From Bdellovibrionales bacterium (GTDB taxonomy: Bacteria > Bdellovibrionota > Bdellovibrionia > Bdellovibrionales > UBA1609): DNA of 47,372 bases. The stretch lies in contig JALHOQ010000004.1 of assembly GCA_022842925.1 (NCBI GenBank), positions 1-47,372 on the forward strand. The letters are read 5' to 3'. Shown one piece after another: positions 15,473 to 24,474 of this stretch (position 1 is its first letter; each line of letters starts with the position of its first letter). The notes under the pieces were generated by a model. It saw only the letters and a program-made list of their open reading frames with translations. It was not told the DNA's origin and did not search any database. Made by a program: the position numbers and the translations under genes.

Positions 15473-18400
15473 ATGCGTAGGTTGATTAGTCTCACCGTTT
15501 CGTTGGCGCTCACGTTTCAATCGCTTCTCGCGATTCCGGCGTTTGCGCACGACAATTCGCAACCGGGGGTTCAGACAGGTGTTCGCGGCAGTCCCGTCGC
15601 CAGTGAACACGCGAAAGCTTGGGTTCACGCGGTCGACCCCAGTTCCATTTGGGACACGCCGACAGTCGACCGGGCTCCGGGCGAGCTCGAAAAACTTTGG
15701 GTCGATGCCCTGCAGAAGACCAACGGCAATCCACTCTCCCGCCAAGTCAGCGATGCGGACAAAGCGGCTTACTTCAACATGTGGATCGAACGTCTGCGCC
15801 ACAACGCCTTCGCGCAAGGTTCCGCTGATCCGGAATCCCGTTACTACTCCAACCACCCTCTTGACGTCTTTCAGCTGCTCGGCCAACGCGTGCATGTCAA
15901 GAATGAGCAGGCCGTTTTAGACGGAATCGAAGCGGGTAAACCGATTCTGAATCTCGTCGATTGGCAAAAATTAACTCTGACGATTCTCGATCAGCAAAAA
16001 AATCCCATCCTGCGCATCAATCCCGAAGGCCGAGACATTCGCCATCTGATCCCTGAAGATCGCGTCATTTCGCAAGGTCGCTCCTTCAGCACGGACTCCA
16101 CGACCGGAGCCACTCCGGGCGGCCTTTACACCTTTGAACTGAGCGCTCAGGGTCGGACCCTTCACTCCTTTCAGAACAACGTGAATTCGGTCGCGGTGAT
16201 TGGTCAGTATCTCGTGTTTTTGGAACCGTCTCGCGCGTTGGCTGATCACGGGGTAGTAAATCTCTCGTTTATCGATCTCGAATATTTCGAATCGGCTCTT
16301 GGTAAAACAGTACTGCCGGTTTTCCGCGTTCCGCTCGAAATCGGCGATCTGGCTCGCCAGCCCGATAAATTGAACCTTCGCTACACCCCTCAAGGCCTCG
16401 AAATCGGCGACAAGAAAATCTCGCCCGAGGTTTTCGAATTTTTCAGTCACTTGCAGCAGATGCCGTTCAACATGATGGTGTCGCTGACGGATCCGCAAAC
16501 TTATAAGACCTCAGCGCCGCTCGTCACCGAACTGATTGAAACATGGAACGAGGCTATGGAAGACCAAGCCAAGTCCATGGAAGCGCAATTCGAATCCGCC
16601 GGGATATCTTTCGATCTGATGCGCAAGTTCCAAGCGACCCAAATGGAAGAGTTAAAGCTCCGCTCCCAAGTGGGGGCGAATACCGCGGGCGGACCTCATG
16701 AAAATCTGACCAAAGCCAAAGACCAGCTGGAGCTCGAGGCCCTCGCCTCACTCGATAAAATTATTTTAGAAAACAACGGCGAAGAGGGCGTTGTGGACAT
16801 CGGGGAGTATCCGACTCCTCTCGCTCAGGATGCCAAAACCGCGACGGCCATGCGACTTCAAGCGGCCAAGGCTTTGGGTGAGCGCATCTCGCTCGATGTG
16901 AAAGCTCATACCGCGAAAACGAAAAAGTTTGGAGTGGAGCTCGTCGCCGATGCCGCATTCCAAACCGCGATGCAGAATTTTAACCAAACGATCGCCAAGC
17001 AGCGCAAACTCAGCAACCGCATGACCGCCTTCTGGTCGCGCTTGACCGTTCCCCAGCCGCTCGGCGCACCCAAAATTCAACAGGCCTTGGGTATGATCGC
17101 GGCGAGCGTTCATCACAAGGACTCGCAGGCCACCGAAGGTCTGGACCGATCCGCTTTGGCGCGAGAGGGCATCGCCCGGCTTCTCGCCAACGGCAAGGCC
17201 CGCATCGCTCTTCCTGTTTTGATTGGCGCGGGACTCGCCGCCATTTATCCAGCCGAAGCCGGCCAGTTTTACTATCAAGCTATAGAAGGCGTGCGCACCA
17301 GCATGGACGCCGTTCTGGGTTGGACCTCGAACTGGGGTTACTTAACTTCTGAAGCCTGGACAAAATCTTGGGCTTGGTTAAATGGCCAAGTGCTCGTGAG
17401 CACCTACTGGGTAGGTAACAATTTTGCCAACTTGATGACGGGACTTTCGGCTTTGATGGGCGGCTTGCTGCTGGCGGCGGGCGGACTTCACGTCGTGGTG
17501 AATACGACCACCTTTTTGAAGTCCATGATCAAGGGAGGTTGGAAAAAGTATCGGCAGGAAAATCTGTTTTGGCTGAGTCAGGCCAAGCGCTCCTTCATTC
17601 AGTACATCAATGAGGATAAGAAGGCCTTCTATGAGAGTCTAGCGCGAGCCGAAGCGAAGAAGCGCGGGCTCGAACTCCAGATATCCGGACGAGCCGACGG
17701 ACCTGGATTTAAAGGGGTTTTTCAAGATACGGCATTGAACGATCATACGGTTCTTTCCAAGGCCGAGCTGGAGCATAAGCCTCTCGAAATCGAGCTTCGT
17801 AGTGCCGACGGTCGCTACAAAGTTAAGGGAGTGCTCCACGCCCGGGGCGATCGCCATCATCCCAATTACACAGACGCCGACATAAAAGCTCGCGCGTGGA
17901 ATCTTTTCGATCTCACTCTTGCGGACGGACACAAACTGTCCCGCGCGCTGGAGATCACCGAGGGCGATACCGATCGTTTGTTCTCCGACGAGAATCTAGA
18001 AGCGGGCATTAATGTCGCCGTCAAATCAGAAAGAGGCGAAATGGTCGCCCGGCTGCAGAACTTGAACTGGACCGCCAATGAGAAGGCCGAACTGGATGGC
18101 GTGATGCACTCCCTCGAGGAGGCGGATCGAAAATGGGCCGCCAAGATGGAGCGTCTGGCGGATTTGCCCCTGATCGGCCGGTTCTTTAAGAAGTCTGATG
18201 GAGAGATCCGAACTTTGGGCAAGGCCCTCGGGCACTTCGCGATCGGTTATTCTTCGTGGACACATTCAACGCGCTTGTTTGGTAAGATTTGGAATCCATG
18301 GTTCTTGGTTCGGAATATCGCATTCCGCCCACGTACGTGGATGACCATGATGGTATATCCGAACTACTTTAATCGCACCGTCTTTGGCGCCAAAGAAGGA

Positions 18401-20032
18401 CACTTCGCGACCCAGTACAATGGTGGTAAGCGCACCCTTTTGGAGCTGCAGCTGTGGCAGAAGATCGGCGGATTTGTAATCGGCGATCAAGACGTGAAGA
18501 GTTTCTTAAAAGAACTGAACGAGTTCGAAAAAGAAGTGATTCCGATTGAGCAAACCTTGCACGCGGCCGCGATGCGCGCAGCATTCTTAAAGTTCGTGCA
18601 AAAGGGCGCGGAAGACGCCGATGTGGCGCGATTTCTAAGGAAGGGCGCGATCGTCGACCCGATGGATCCCCGACTGAATAACTCGGGCGCCATAAAAGGC
18701 GCGGTAGGGGCCGTGGGTCACGCGGTCTTCGGCAACGGAAGCTCCTCGGATAAGATCGACAAGAAATTGTCGGTTTACTTTAAAGCGTATTTCACAAAAC
18801 TTTACGACGACTCGATGGACGCCTACTTCCGCAAGGCTTTAGGCCCTCAAGCCGAGGGCCTGAGTACCAAAGAGTTGAAGGTGCTCGCGATTCAGAAAGA
18901 AGTGGATCTTAAAGTATCCGACGAGGACGCGATTGAGCTAGTTAAGGAAGTTGAATCCCGTGGTGAGGTTGAGCAGTATGCATCTCAGACGGCGGAAGAC
19001 TTCTTCGGCGGCGCCTGGGAGCGCATCAAGCAGACGCATATGTTTAAAGTGCGAAAGGCGCTCGATCCGTCGCACAACTACTCACTTAATCGCTATAAAA
19101 CGGCCGAGATTCAGATGGATAATCCCGAGGCCATGGCTCGCGCGACTCGCCAATATCTGGTGTCGTTGGTGGTCGATAAGCCAATGGAATTGATTTTCCT
19201 TCTACTCTTTGTCGCGGCGGTGGATCAGGGCGTGAACAAGCCTCTCCATGATGCGGCTTTTAGCGAGAACTCGCTCTTCCATATGTCACGGATGGTGTTT
19301 TGGAATGGTTATTTCACGGGCATTATGATCGCGCTCTTGGCGGATGTTTGGATGAAAATTCAGATGGACGCGCGGCTTGATCAGACCGGCGGTTTTGATG
19401 ATGTGGCCGATCAGGCGGACGCGAAGAAAGGCTTCTTGGCCTATTATCGCAAGAGCTTCTTCGCTAAAGACAATACTTGGTGGAGTAACCAGAAGTATGA
19501 AGTGAAGTTATCGCTGGCGAATATGCCGGCTTATTTCCTCACGGCATTGGTGACCAACTTGGCCTTCCTAGGGAGATTCGATTTAGACTCCTTCGTTACC
19601 GTGTATAAATCCATCCTGCTTCCCACGGGCGGGTTGGCGTTTAAACTTGAAAACTCCTTCGAGAAGTCGACGGCGTATGTGCTGGGGCGTGTGCCAGTGA
19701 AGTTCCATGTCGATCCGCGAGTTCGTGAGTACCGGAACAAAGCGATTGGAAAGCTGCGCTTTAAGTACAACCTGGTCTATAAGGCCTATGAGAACACCGT
19801 TTCGTCACTGCTCGGAAACTTGTTTAACATCACAACCGAGAAGCTTGGGCCCCGTTCGTTTGTACGTCAGTTCTACGGAGGATACTTTCCGACAGAATTG
19901 TTGGTGAATAACGTTCTTCGCCCTGTCGGTCGCTTAGGCGGCGTCTTTGAGAAGGTTGCCGCAGGTTGTGAGTTGTTCCTTACGAATAATCACACCGATG
20001 CGGTGAAGATTGAACCCAAGAAACCAAATTAG
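15473..20032 (+). CDS. Very large membrane protein of unknown function (1519 residues)
   Basis: The ATG has AAGGG 7 bases upstream and the frame opens with a signal peptide (SLALTFQSLLAIPAFA). Residues about 26-560 are soluble and mainly helical, with acidic and Gln-rich stretches. Hydrophobic segments follow near 577-595 (IALPVLIGAGLAAIYPA) and 650-675 (LMGGLLLAAGGLHVVV). Residues about 700-1000 are soluble again, and later hydrophobic segments lie near 1237-1255 (MELIFLLLFVAAVDQG), 1273-1293 and 1350-1370. The C-terminal part is basic and aromatic. No enzymatic motif, repeat or known domain is recognised. Codon use looks like the neighbours, so the gene does not seem recently acquired. It is followed by a perfect 12-bp stem-loop. 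Confidence 0.85.
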   Translation: MRRLISLTVSLALTFQSLLAIPAFAHDNSQPGVQTGVRGSPVASEHAKAWVHAVDPSSIWDTPTVDRAPGELEKLWVDALQKTNGNPLSRQVSDADKAAYFNMWIERLRHNAFAQGSADPESRYYSNHPLDVFQLLGQRVHVKNEQAVLDGIEAGKPILNLVDWQKLTLTILDQQKNPILRINPEGRDIRHLIPEDRVISQGRSFSTDSTTGATPGGLYTFELSAQGRTLHSFQNNVNSVAVIGQYLVFLEPSRALADHGVVNLSFIDLEYFESALGKTVLPVFRVPLEIGDLARQPDKLNLRYTPQGLEIGDKKISPEVFEFFSHLQQMPFNMMVSLTDPQTYKTSAPLVTELIETWNEAMEDQAKSMEAQFESAGISFDLMRKFQATQMEELKLRSQVGANTAGGPHENLTKAKDQLELEALASLDKIILENNGEEGVVDIGEYPTPLAQDAKTATAMRLQAAKALGERISLDVKAHTAKTKKFGVELVADAAFQTAMQNFNQTIAKQRKLSNRMTAFWSRLTVPQPLGAPKIQQALGMIAASVHHKDSQATEGLDRSALAREGIARLLANGKARIALPVLIGAGLAAIYPAEAGQFYYQAIEGVRTSMDAVLGWTSNWGYLTSEAWTKSWAWLNGQVLVSTYWVGNNFANLMTGLSALMGGLLLAAGGLHVVVNTTTFLKSMIKGGWKKYRQENLFWLSQAKRSFIQYINEDKKAFYESLARAEAKKRGLELQISGRADGPGFKGVFQDTALNDHTVLSKAELEHKPLEIELRSADGRYKVKGVLHARGDRHHPNYTDADIKARAWNLFDLTLADGHKLSRALEITEGDTDRLFSDENLEAGINVAVKSERGEMVARLQNLNWTANEKAELDGVMHSLEEADRKWAAKMERLADLPLIGRFFKKSDGEIRTLGKALGHFAIGYSSWTHSTRLFGKIWNPWFLVRNIAFRPRTWMTMMVYPNYFNRTVFGAKEGHFATQYNGGKRTLLELQLWQKIGGFVIGDQDVKSFLKELNEFEKEVIPIEQTLHAAAMRAAFLKFVQKGAEDADVARFLRKGAIVDPMDPRLNNSGAIKGAVGAVGHAVFGNGSSSDKIDKKLSVYFKAYFTKLYDDSMDAYFRKALGPQAEGLSTKELKVLAIQKEVDLKVSDEDAIELVKEVESRGEVEQYASQTAEDFFGGAWERIKQTHMFKVRKALDPSHNYSLNRYKTAEIQMDNPEAMARATRQYLVSLVVDKPMELIFLLLFVAAVDQGVNKPLHDAAFSENSLFHMSRMVFWNGYFTGIMIALLADVWMKIQMDARLDQTGGFDDVADQADAKKGFLAYYRKSFFAKDNTWWSNQKYEVKLSLANMPAYFLTALVTNLAFLGRFDLDSFVTVYKSILLPTGGLAFKLENSFEKSTAYVLGRVPVKFHVDPRVREYRNKAIGKLRFKYNLVYKAYENTVSSLLGNLFNITTEKLGPRSFVRQFYGGYFPTELLVNNVLRPVGRLGGVFEKVAAGCELFLTNNHTDAVKIEPKKPN

Positions 20033-20042
20033 CTTTTGATAT

Positions 20043-20070
20043 TCGGCGTACCACCCTAGTGGTACGCCGA
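20043..20070. terminator. Perfect 12-bp stem-loop after the giant gene
   Basis: Bases 20043-20054 and 20059-20070 are exact inverted copies around a 4-base loop. The hairpin follows the stop codon at 20032 by 10 bases and also covers the stop of the possible minus-strand small ORF. A T tract is lacking on both sides, so it may be an imperfect terminator or an RNA 3'-end stabiliser. Confidence 0.5.
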
Positions 20071-20169
20071 GAAAATGATGATCAATGTTGCAAATCCGAA
20101 AGCGACAAGGCCGAGTCTCACAACGAGCTTATGCACTGGGGTTTCTCCCGGTTTTTTAACCTGAATCAT
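20056..20169 (-). CDS. Possible 37-residue membrane peptide
   Basis: From ATG 20169 the frame encodes 37 residues: a short polar start followed by one clear transmembrane segment (LGLVAFGFATLIIIFSAYH). A longer version from a TTG at 20310 would add a basic, coding-looking stretch. The ribosome site is weak and no promoter is evident, so this may be a chance frame. Apart from this and the hairpin, I see nothing in the gap 20033-20461. Confidence 0.35.
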   Translation of the reverse strand: MIQVKKPGETPVHKLVVRLGLVAFGFATLIIIFSAYH

Positions 20170-20461
20170 TCTGCTTAACCGTCGGATGCTCCGCAAGAGT
20201 CCCTCAGTCCAGGCGAGTGGCGTTTGCTTCCCGCTTTTGAAAACCAGACGTCGGTCGAGTCTGACGTGAGGCGGTAAAAAATATTTTGCGGTTCGATCGG
20301 GCTGAAGCAATGTTTGCAGCAGCGCAGATTCAAGCGTTTTTCTTCAAAAGCTTTAAAATTCAACATAAAAACAAAAGTTATATATGTGTTATGCTGTCGT
20401 TCCTCATGATCATTTGGGCGGTGATTGACAAGAACCGCAAGGTGACCTGACACTTTAATGA

Positions 20462-22129
20462 GTGTTCAAGCGGATTGGTCCCAGTTTTTATTTGATTGGC
20501 CTTTTGTTGCTCCTTCTGCTCGCGCACAGTTGGCACGGACCCGATATTTGGTATCACTTGTTTTGGGGTCGCGATCTGATCGAAAATGGCAATTGGATAC
20601 CCGATCCCCCGGTGGTGTTGGCGCAGCCGATCCCGGCTAATCCGTATTGGATTTTCCAGTCCCTGCTTCATTTTACTCACTCCCTAGGCGGGATATATCT
20701 AATCAGCCTCTTTTTCGCCGCGCTCTGGGTTGCCATTGGGTGGCTGTGGTTGCGGATCAGTGAACTTTATAAAAACCCACTTGGCGCTTGGGTTTTCGCG
20801 GCGTTCGTAATTTGTATGCAGCTGCGTTTTGAACACCGACCCGAAATCCTCTCCTATTTTTTTATAACTCTTTTTATTTTTCTGGGACTGGGCCTACGCA
20901 ATGCCGGAAAGTGGAGCCTTAAGGTTCTCACCACTCTGGCCCTCCTCCAGGTTATTTGGGTGGGCTGTCACGGCTATTTTGTGTTCGGGCCTTTTTTGGT
21001 TGGATCAATGGCCTGGCGATGCGGTGCGAAGCTGACGAAAGCCGTTTTTTTAACCATGGGCTTTCTTCTGCTGACACTAATTTCACCGTTTGGCTATCGA
21101 GTTTGGGAGAGCGTCTATCTTTATGCGCAGCTCGGGCGGGGTACGGCGGAGTTCAATTCCGAATTGATGTCTCCGCCATTCCTTCTCTCTTTTTTTCCGA
21201 ATGCGGTTTTTTGGCTGATATGGGCGGCTGTTTTCGCGCTGACTCTTTTTTCGCTTAAGAAGCGCGACTGGGTGTCGGCCGTACTGGCGATGGCGGCGTT
21301 AGTTCTATCGGCTCAGGCGATTCGGAACATGCCATTGTTATTTCTGCTTACACCGCTTCTTTGGCGCCACCTCCCAGCTGGAAAAAGGTGGCTTAATTAT
21401 GCGCGACCGGCTGGGGCGGCATTGGCCGCGGTTGTTCTTTTCCTCTCGGGCAGTGTGGTGTCCGGACACTATCATCGCTGGGTCAACAGCCTTTCGACGT
21501 TCGGGGTTAAGCTAGAATGGGCCTCGTATCCGATCGGTGCGGTCGAGTTTCTTAAAAGTTCCGGATTTAAAGGAACATTGTTCTGTGATTCCTACGACGG
21601 TGGATACATCGAATATCATCTCGATGGAGTGCGGATCGCGGGAGACTCGTATTTCGCCGATAGCGAAGTGACAAAACGGTTTTTCGCGTCGATCCGCTCG
21701 CCTGAACATTTGGCCCATCTCGATTCTCAGGTCCGTTTCGATGGATTCTTAATCAACATTGAGAATCTAGATATTATGGACATGCTTTTATCTCAGCCCA
21801 GTCTAGTGGTGGTTTACGCTGACTCCCACCGTGCGGTCTTTTTAAAAAAGGAGCGGGCGCCCGCGGGAGCTGTGGGAGACCTTTCGGTTTTTCGCTATTA
21901 CCATGGCGAGGATCTGCGCCATTGGGCCTATGCCTTTGGTGTCGTGTCATGGACGGGCCTTGCGGCCAAGCGACAAAATGTGAGCCTGATTAAGAAAATT
22001 CTTACAGATATCGGCGGGGCTCAGCATGTGCCCGAGGATTTGTTTCGGATTGCCCTTAAGTTCGCGATTGACCGTCGTGATGACGAGGTGGTCCGAATGC
22101 TCGCCGCGATCAAAGACCGAACCTTATGA
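20462..22129 (+). CDS. Polytopic membrane protein, GT-C glycosyltransferase-like
   Basis: This 555-residue protein starts with GTG at 20462 without a strong ribosome site. The first two thirds have about eight to ten hydrophobic segments. After the first membrane helix comes GPDIWYHLFWGRDLIENG, a pattern (Asp-x-Trp-x-His-Leu, then Gly and Ile) seen in the first extracytoplasmic loop of many GT-C-like membrane proteins. The last 190 residues are soluble and include WASYPIGAVEFLKSSGFKG and DSYDGGYIEYHLDG, the C-terminal extracytoplasmic domain common in these families. A glycosyl-transfer role is a family-level guess; the acceptor is unknown. A DUF2799 lipoprotein gene begins 21 bases downstream and is probably co-transcribed. 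Confidence 0.6.
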   Translation: MFKRIGPSFYLIGLLLLLLLAHSWHGPDIWYHLFWGRDLIENGNWIPDPPVVLAQPIPANPYWIFQSLLHFTHSLGGIYLISLFFAALWVAIGWLWLRISELYKNPLGAWVFAAFVICMQLRFEHRPEILSYFFITLFIFLGLGLRNAGKWSLKVLTTLALLQVIWVGCHGYFVFGPFLVGSMAWRCGAKLTKAVFLTMGFLLLTLISPFGYRVWESVYLYAQLGRGTAEFNSELMSPPFLLSFFPNAVFWLIWAAVFALTLFSLKKRDWVSAVLAMAALVLSAQAIRNMPLLFLLTPLLWRHLPAGKRWLNYARPAGAALAAVVLFLSGSVVSGHYHRWVNSLSTFGVKLEWASYPIGAVEFLKSSGFKGTLFCDSYDGGYIEYHLDGVRIAGDSYFADSEVTKRFFASIRSPEHLAHLDSQVRFDGFLINIENLDIMDMLLSQPSLVVVYADSHRAVFLKKERAPAGAVGDLSVFRYYHGEDLRHWAYAFGVVSWTGLAAKRQNVSLIKKILTDIGGAQHVPEDLFRIALKFAIDRRDDEVVRMLAAIKDRTL

Positions 22130-22150
22130 ATTTTCCATGGGAGGAAAATT

Positions 22151-23089
22151 TTGAAGACATTGAACGTCTGCTTGTTGCTGTCTGCCGCCTTGCTTACCGG
22201 CTGTGCCACCACGGCGATTGACCCTCAGCTCTGCGGCGCAGCCGATTGGGAAAAAGTGGGTTGGGTCGACGGCCGCGAGGGCCGGCCGCTGAGCTATAAG
22301 CAGGAGCACACGCGTTCTTGTAAGGGGCGTGAGCCGCTTGATCCAATTGGCTATGATCGCGGCTGGGAGAAGGGTCAACTCGAATATTGCACGGTCGCCA
22401 ACGCCCATGAAGTGGGGTTGTGGGGGCGGCCCTTCAATTCCATTTGTCCTAAAGAACGGGAGAAGGAACTCTTAGAAGCCCATTCCCAAGGCGCGGCCTT
22501 GTTACGAAAGCGCTCTGAACTGCAGGAGATGGAAAAGAAAATCGCCGAGGAAAAGGAGCGTCGAGACAAGGACGAGTCCGTGGTGAATCATATTTCCCAG
22601 GCTTATCATCTCTTGGCTGGCACAAGTCCGACCCAAGGTATGGAGAATCAGGCAGCGCAGATGCGGGAGGATATGAACCGGCTTGAAGCCGGGGCGCCTC
22701 CGCGAATCTCCACCCCGGCATTCGAGCAAGGGATGCGGCAGGCCTATGACACTTTTGGAGCAGTGGTGGGCCTGGTCGCAGGCTTTGGCTCCGGTCACGC
22801 CATTCAGGGTCGCTACAAAACCGATGGTTGGAAGTGGACGGTGGGAGAGGCGGCCATGATCGGTTCCATGATCGTGGTCAGTCGCAGTGAGTGCCCGGTC
22901 AATGAGCGACCGTCGGGGGATATCAACGCCGAGCCCGCGCGGTGCGCGAGCTCTTGGCCGATGGTCACAATGCTCGCGTGGTTGGGCTTTCGGGTGTGGC
23001 AGACAGTGGACCTTTTTGGGCACGATGGGTCCTCGCGCTACGCCGTTGGTGTCTCGCCTCAGGGTTTGCAGGTCGTTTATAATTTCTGA
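22151..23089 (+). CDS. DUF2799-type lipoprotein
   Basis: Translation probably starts at TTG 22151, which has GGGAGG 6 bases upstream and opens a lipoprotein signal (LLLSAALLTGC, Cys18 lipidated). The segment after the signal matches DUF2799: ADWEKVGWVDGREG, then SCKG, then PIGYDRGWEKGQLEYC and GLWGRPFNSICP. Residues about 115-150 are a charged coiled coil. The C-terminal 120 residues contain hydrophobic, Gly-rich segments (GAVVGLVAGFGSGHAI and TMLAWLGFRVWQTVDLF) and end with QVVYNF. The function of DUF2799 is unknown; it is found in outer-membrane lipoproteins. It follows the GT-C-like gene closely. Confidence 0.7.
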   Translation: MKTLNVCLLLSAALLTGCATTAIDPQLCGAADWEKVGWVDGREGRPLSYKQEHTRSCKGREPLDPIGYDRGWEKGQLEYCTVANAHEVGLWGRPFNSICPKEREKELLEAHSQGAALLRKRSELQEMEKKIAEEKERRDKDESVVNHISQAYHLLAGTSPTQGMENQAAQMREDMNRLEAGAPPRISTPAFEQGMRQAYDTFGAVVGLVAGFGSGHAIQGRYKTDGWKWTVGEAAMIGSMIVVSRSECPVNERPSGDINAEPARCASSWPMVTMLAWLGFRVWQTVDLFGHDGSSRYAVGVSPQGLQVVYNF

Positions 23090-23112
23090 GATTTTCGACG
23101 CGGCATTCCCTA

Positions 23113-23142
23113 TTGACAGCGTTTCGGCCCCCCGCGTATTTA
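23113..23142 (+). promoter_or_regulatory. Promoter of tRNA-Leu
   Basis: A consensus -35 TTGACA at 23113-23118 is followed after 18 bases by TATTTA at 23137-23142. The transcript would begin near 23149, about 45 bases before the mature tRNA. Confidence 0.65.
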
Positions 23143-23194
23143 TAGGGTCGCTTTGGAAGCCTCAACCAAGCGATGCCCACGTTTTTTTAGGAAT

Positions 23195-23281
23195 CCCCAG
23201 GTGGCGAAATTGGTAAACGCACCAGCTTGAGGGGCTGGCGCCCGCAAGGGTTTGCTGGTTCAAGTCCAGTCCTGGGGACCA
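23195..23281 (+). tRNA. tRNA-Leu (anticodon GAG)
   Basis: The 87 bases fold as a class II tRNA. The acceptor stem pairs CCCCAGG with CCTGGGG, followed by discriminator A and an encoded CCA. The D arm contains the AATTGGTAAACGC type of loop. The anticodon stem CCAGC/GCTGG encloses TTGAGGG, giving anticodon GAG for leucine codon CUC. A long variable arm (CGCCCGCAAGGG) is typical of leucine tRNAs, and the T loop is TTCAAGT. The first pair appears to be C1-G72 instead of the usual G1-C72. Confidence 0.93.
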
Positions 23282-23290
23282 CTTCGAAAG

Positions 23291-23312
23291 GCCGACCTCT
23301 GGTCGGCTTTCT
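23291..23312 (+). terminator. Terminator after tRNA-Leu
   Basis: GCCGACC and GGTCGGC form a 7-bp G+C-rich stem around a TCT loop, followed by TTTCT. It lies 10 bases after the tRNA end. I see nothing else in the gap up to 23526. Confidence 0.7.
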
Positions 23313-23526
23313 GCCTCTCCAGCTTTCTCCATTCTGTTGTGTGGGCCTGCTACTGCAGGCTGTTCGCTGAGCATGCGCTGGCTCACTTTGCTTGGCGAGC
23401 TGCCTGCGGCGCTCGAGAAGAGCCGTAGGGCCAGTCGACTTTTGACCAGCTTAAGATAACGGCAATTTTAGGTTCTTCTGCACAATATGGACTCTATCGT
23501 CCAGTGGATCATTCCGATCCATATAT

Positions 23527-24474
23527 ATGATGATGGTCCTAACTCACATAATCAAATGTTGTTTATTTGTAACGGTGCTGTGGGCGATCACCGGATGTTC
23601 TAAACCTTCGTCCGACGGATTCTTCTATGGGGCGTTCGATAATAAACCAAAGTTAATTATTTCGTCTAGTTCTGCGATCGCGACGTCGCCCTACATCGTG
23701 GCCCAGTATTCGATTGAGGGTGTGTTCGAAAAAGTTCTCTACGACTCGACCTTTGAGAACGTAGTGCCCAGGAGTATGGTTGCCATTGATCCGTTCACGT
23801 TCTTGATTGCGACTGAGACGACCGATAGCATTTTGCGTTTCAGTTTATTCGATGGCGTGTCTACATTTGTCTCGAACTCCAACTTTACGGGAAATATTTT
23901 TGAAGGAGCCCGTACAAGCAATGGCGACATTTTCGTCATTGAAGGCAACACGGTCGAGAGTTTCGACGCTTCGGGCGCTCGACTAGGTAACCCTCGTATC
24001 GGGACGACAATTGGCGGCTGCGTACTCAACGTCGCGCGCGGCATGGCTGTAACGGCCTCGGGTCTTCTGGTGGTGGGTAGCCAGGGCAATGATGATATTC
24101 AGTTTTATAATGTGTCCAATCCGGCGGCCACCGCCTGCTCGGTATCCAATCAAAGTTTGGGTAACGTGGACCCGGTGTCGATCGTCGCGCACAGCGATGG
24201 CGGTATTTATGTGGCGCACTCGGGTGGTACGGACGCCGTTTTGCGCTTCAATGCCGATGGGTCGGGCAGCAGCACATCCATTTACAGCAATCTTACAGCC
24301 CTTAACAACCCCACGGCGATGGTTGAACTTCCGGATGGAACTTTGTTGGTGGCCTCCGATGGCACCAACAACATCATTCGCATCGATACGGCGGGCAACC
24401 TACTCAACAATCCCTTTATTCAGGATGGATTTACCGCTTTCGTCCAATCCATGATTGTTTTGGAGACGCCCTGA
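23527..24474 (+). CDS. Lipoprotein with NHL/SMP-30-like beta-propeller
   Basis: This 315-residue protein has a lipoprotein signal ending WAITGC. Three ATG codons in a row (23527, 23530, 23533) could start it, and no ribosome site is visible before any of them. The mature part shows repeated blade-like units such as GDIFVIEGNTVESFDASG, GGIYVAHSGGTDAVLRF and GTLLVASDGTNNIIRIDTAG, the signature of six-bladed NHL or SMP-30-like propellers. Such domains serve in binding or as lactonase-like enzymes, and no catalytic residues can be named here. The stop overlaps the start of the next gene by one base, so the two form an operon. Composition is slightly richer in A+T than the neighbours. Confidence 0.7.
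   Translation: MMMVLTHIIKCCLFVTVLWAITGCSKPSSDGFFYGAFDNKPKLIISSSSAIATSPYIVAQYSIEGVFEKVLYDSTFENVVPRSMVAIDPFTFLIATETTDSILRFSLFDGVSTFVSNSNFTGNIFEGARTSNGDIFVIEGNTVESFDASGARLGNPRIGTTIGGCVLNVARGMAVTASGLLVVGSQGNDDIQFYNVSNPAATACSVSNQSLGNVDPVSIVAHSDGGIYVAHSGGTDAVLRFNADGSGSSTSIYSNLTALNNPTAMVELPDGTLLVASDGTNNIIRIDTAGNLLNNPFIQDGFTAFVQSMIVLETP

Noticed and set aside
20175..20453. 92-residue minus-strand frame before the GT-C-like gene
   Set aside because: Irregular composition, no ribosome site, no signal or domain.
20425..20461. TTGACA as a promoter for the GT-C-like gene
   Set aside because: No acceptable -10 box stands 16-18 bases downstream.
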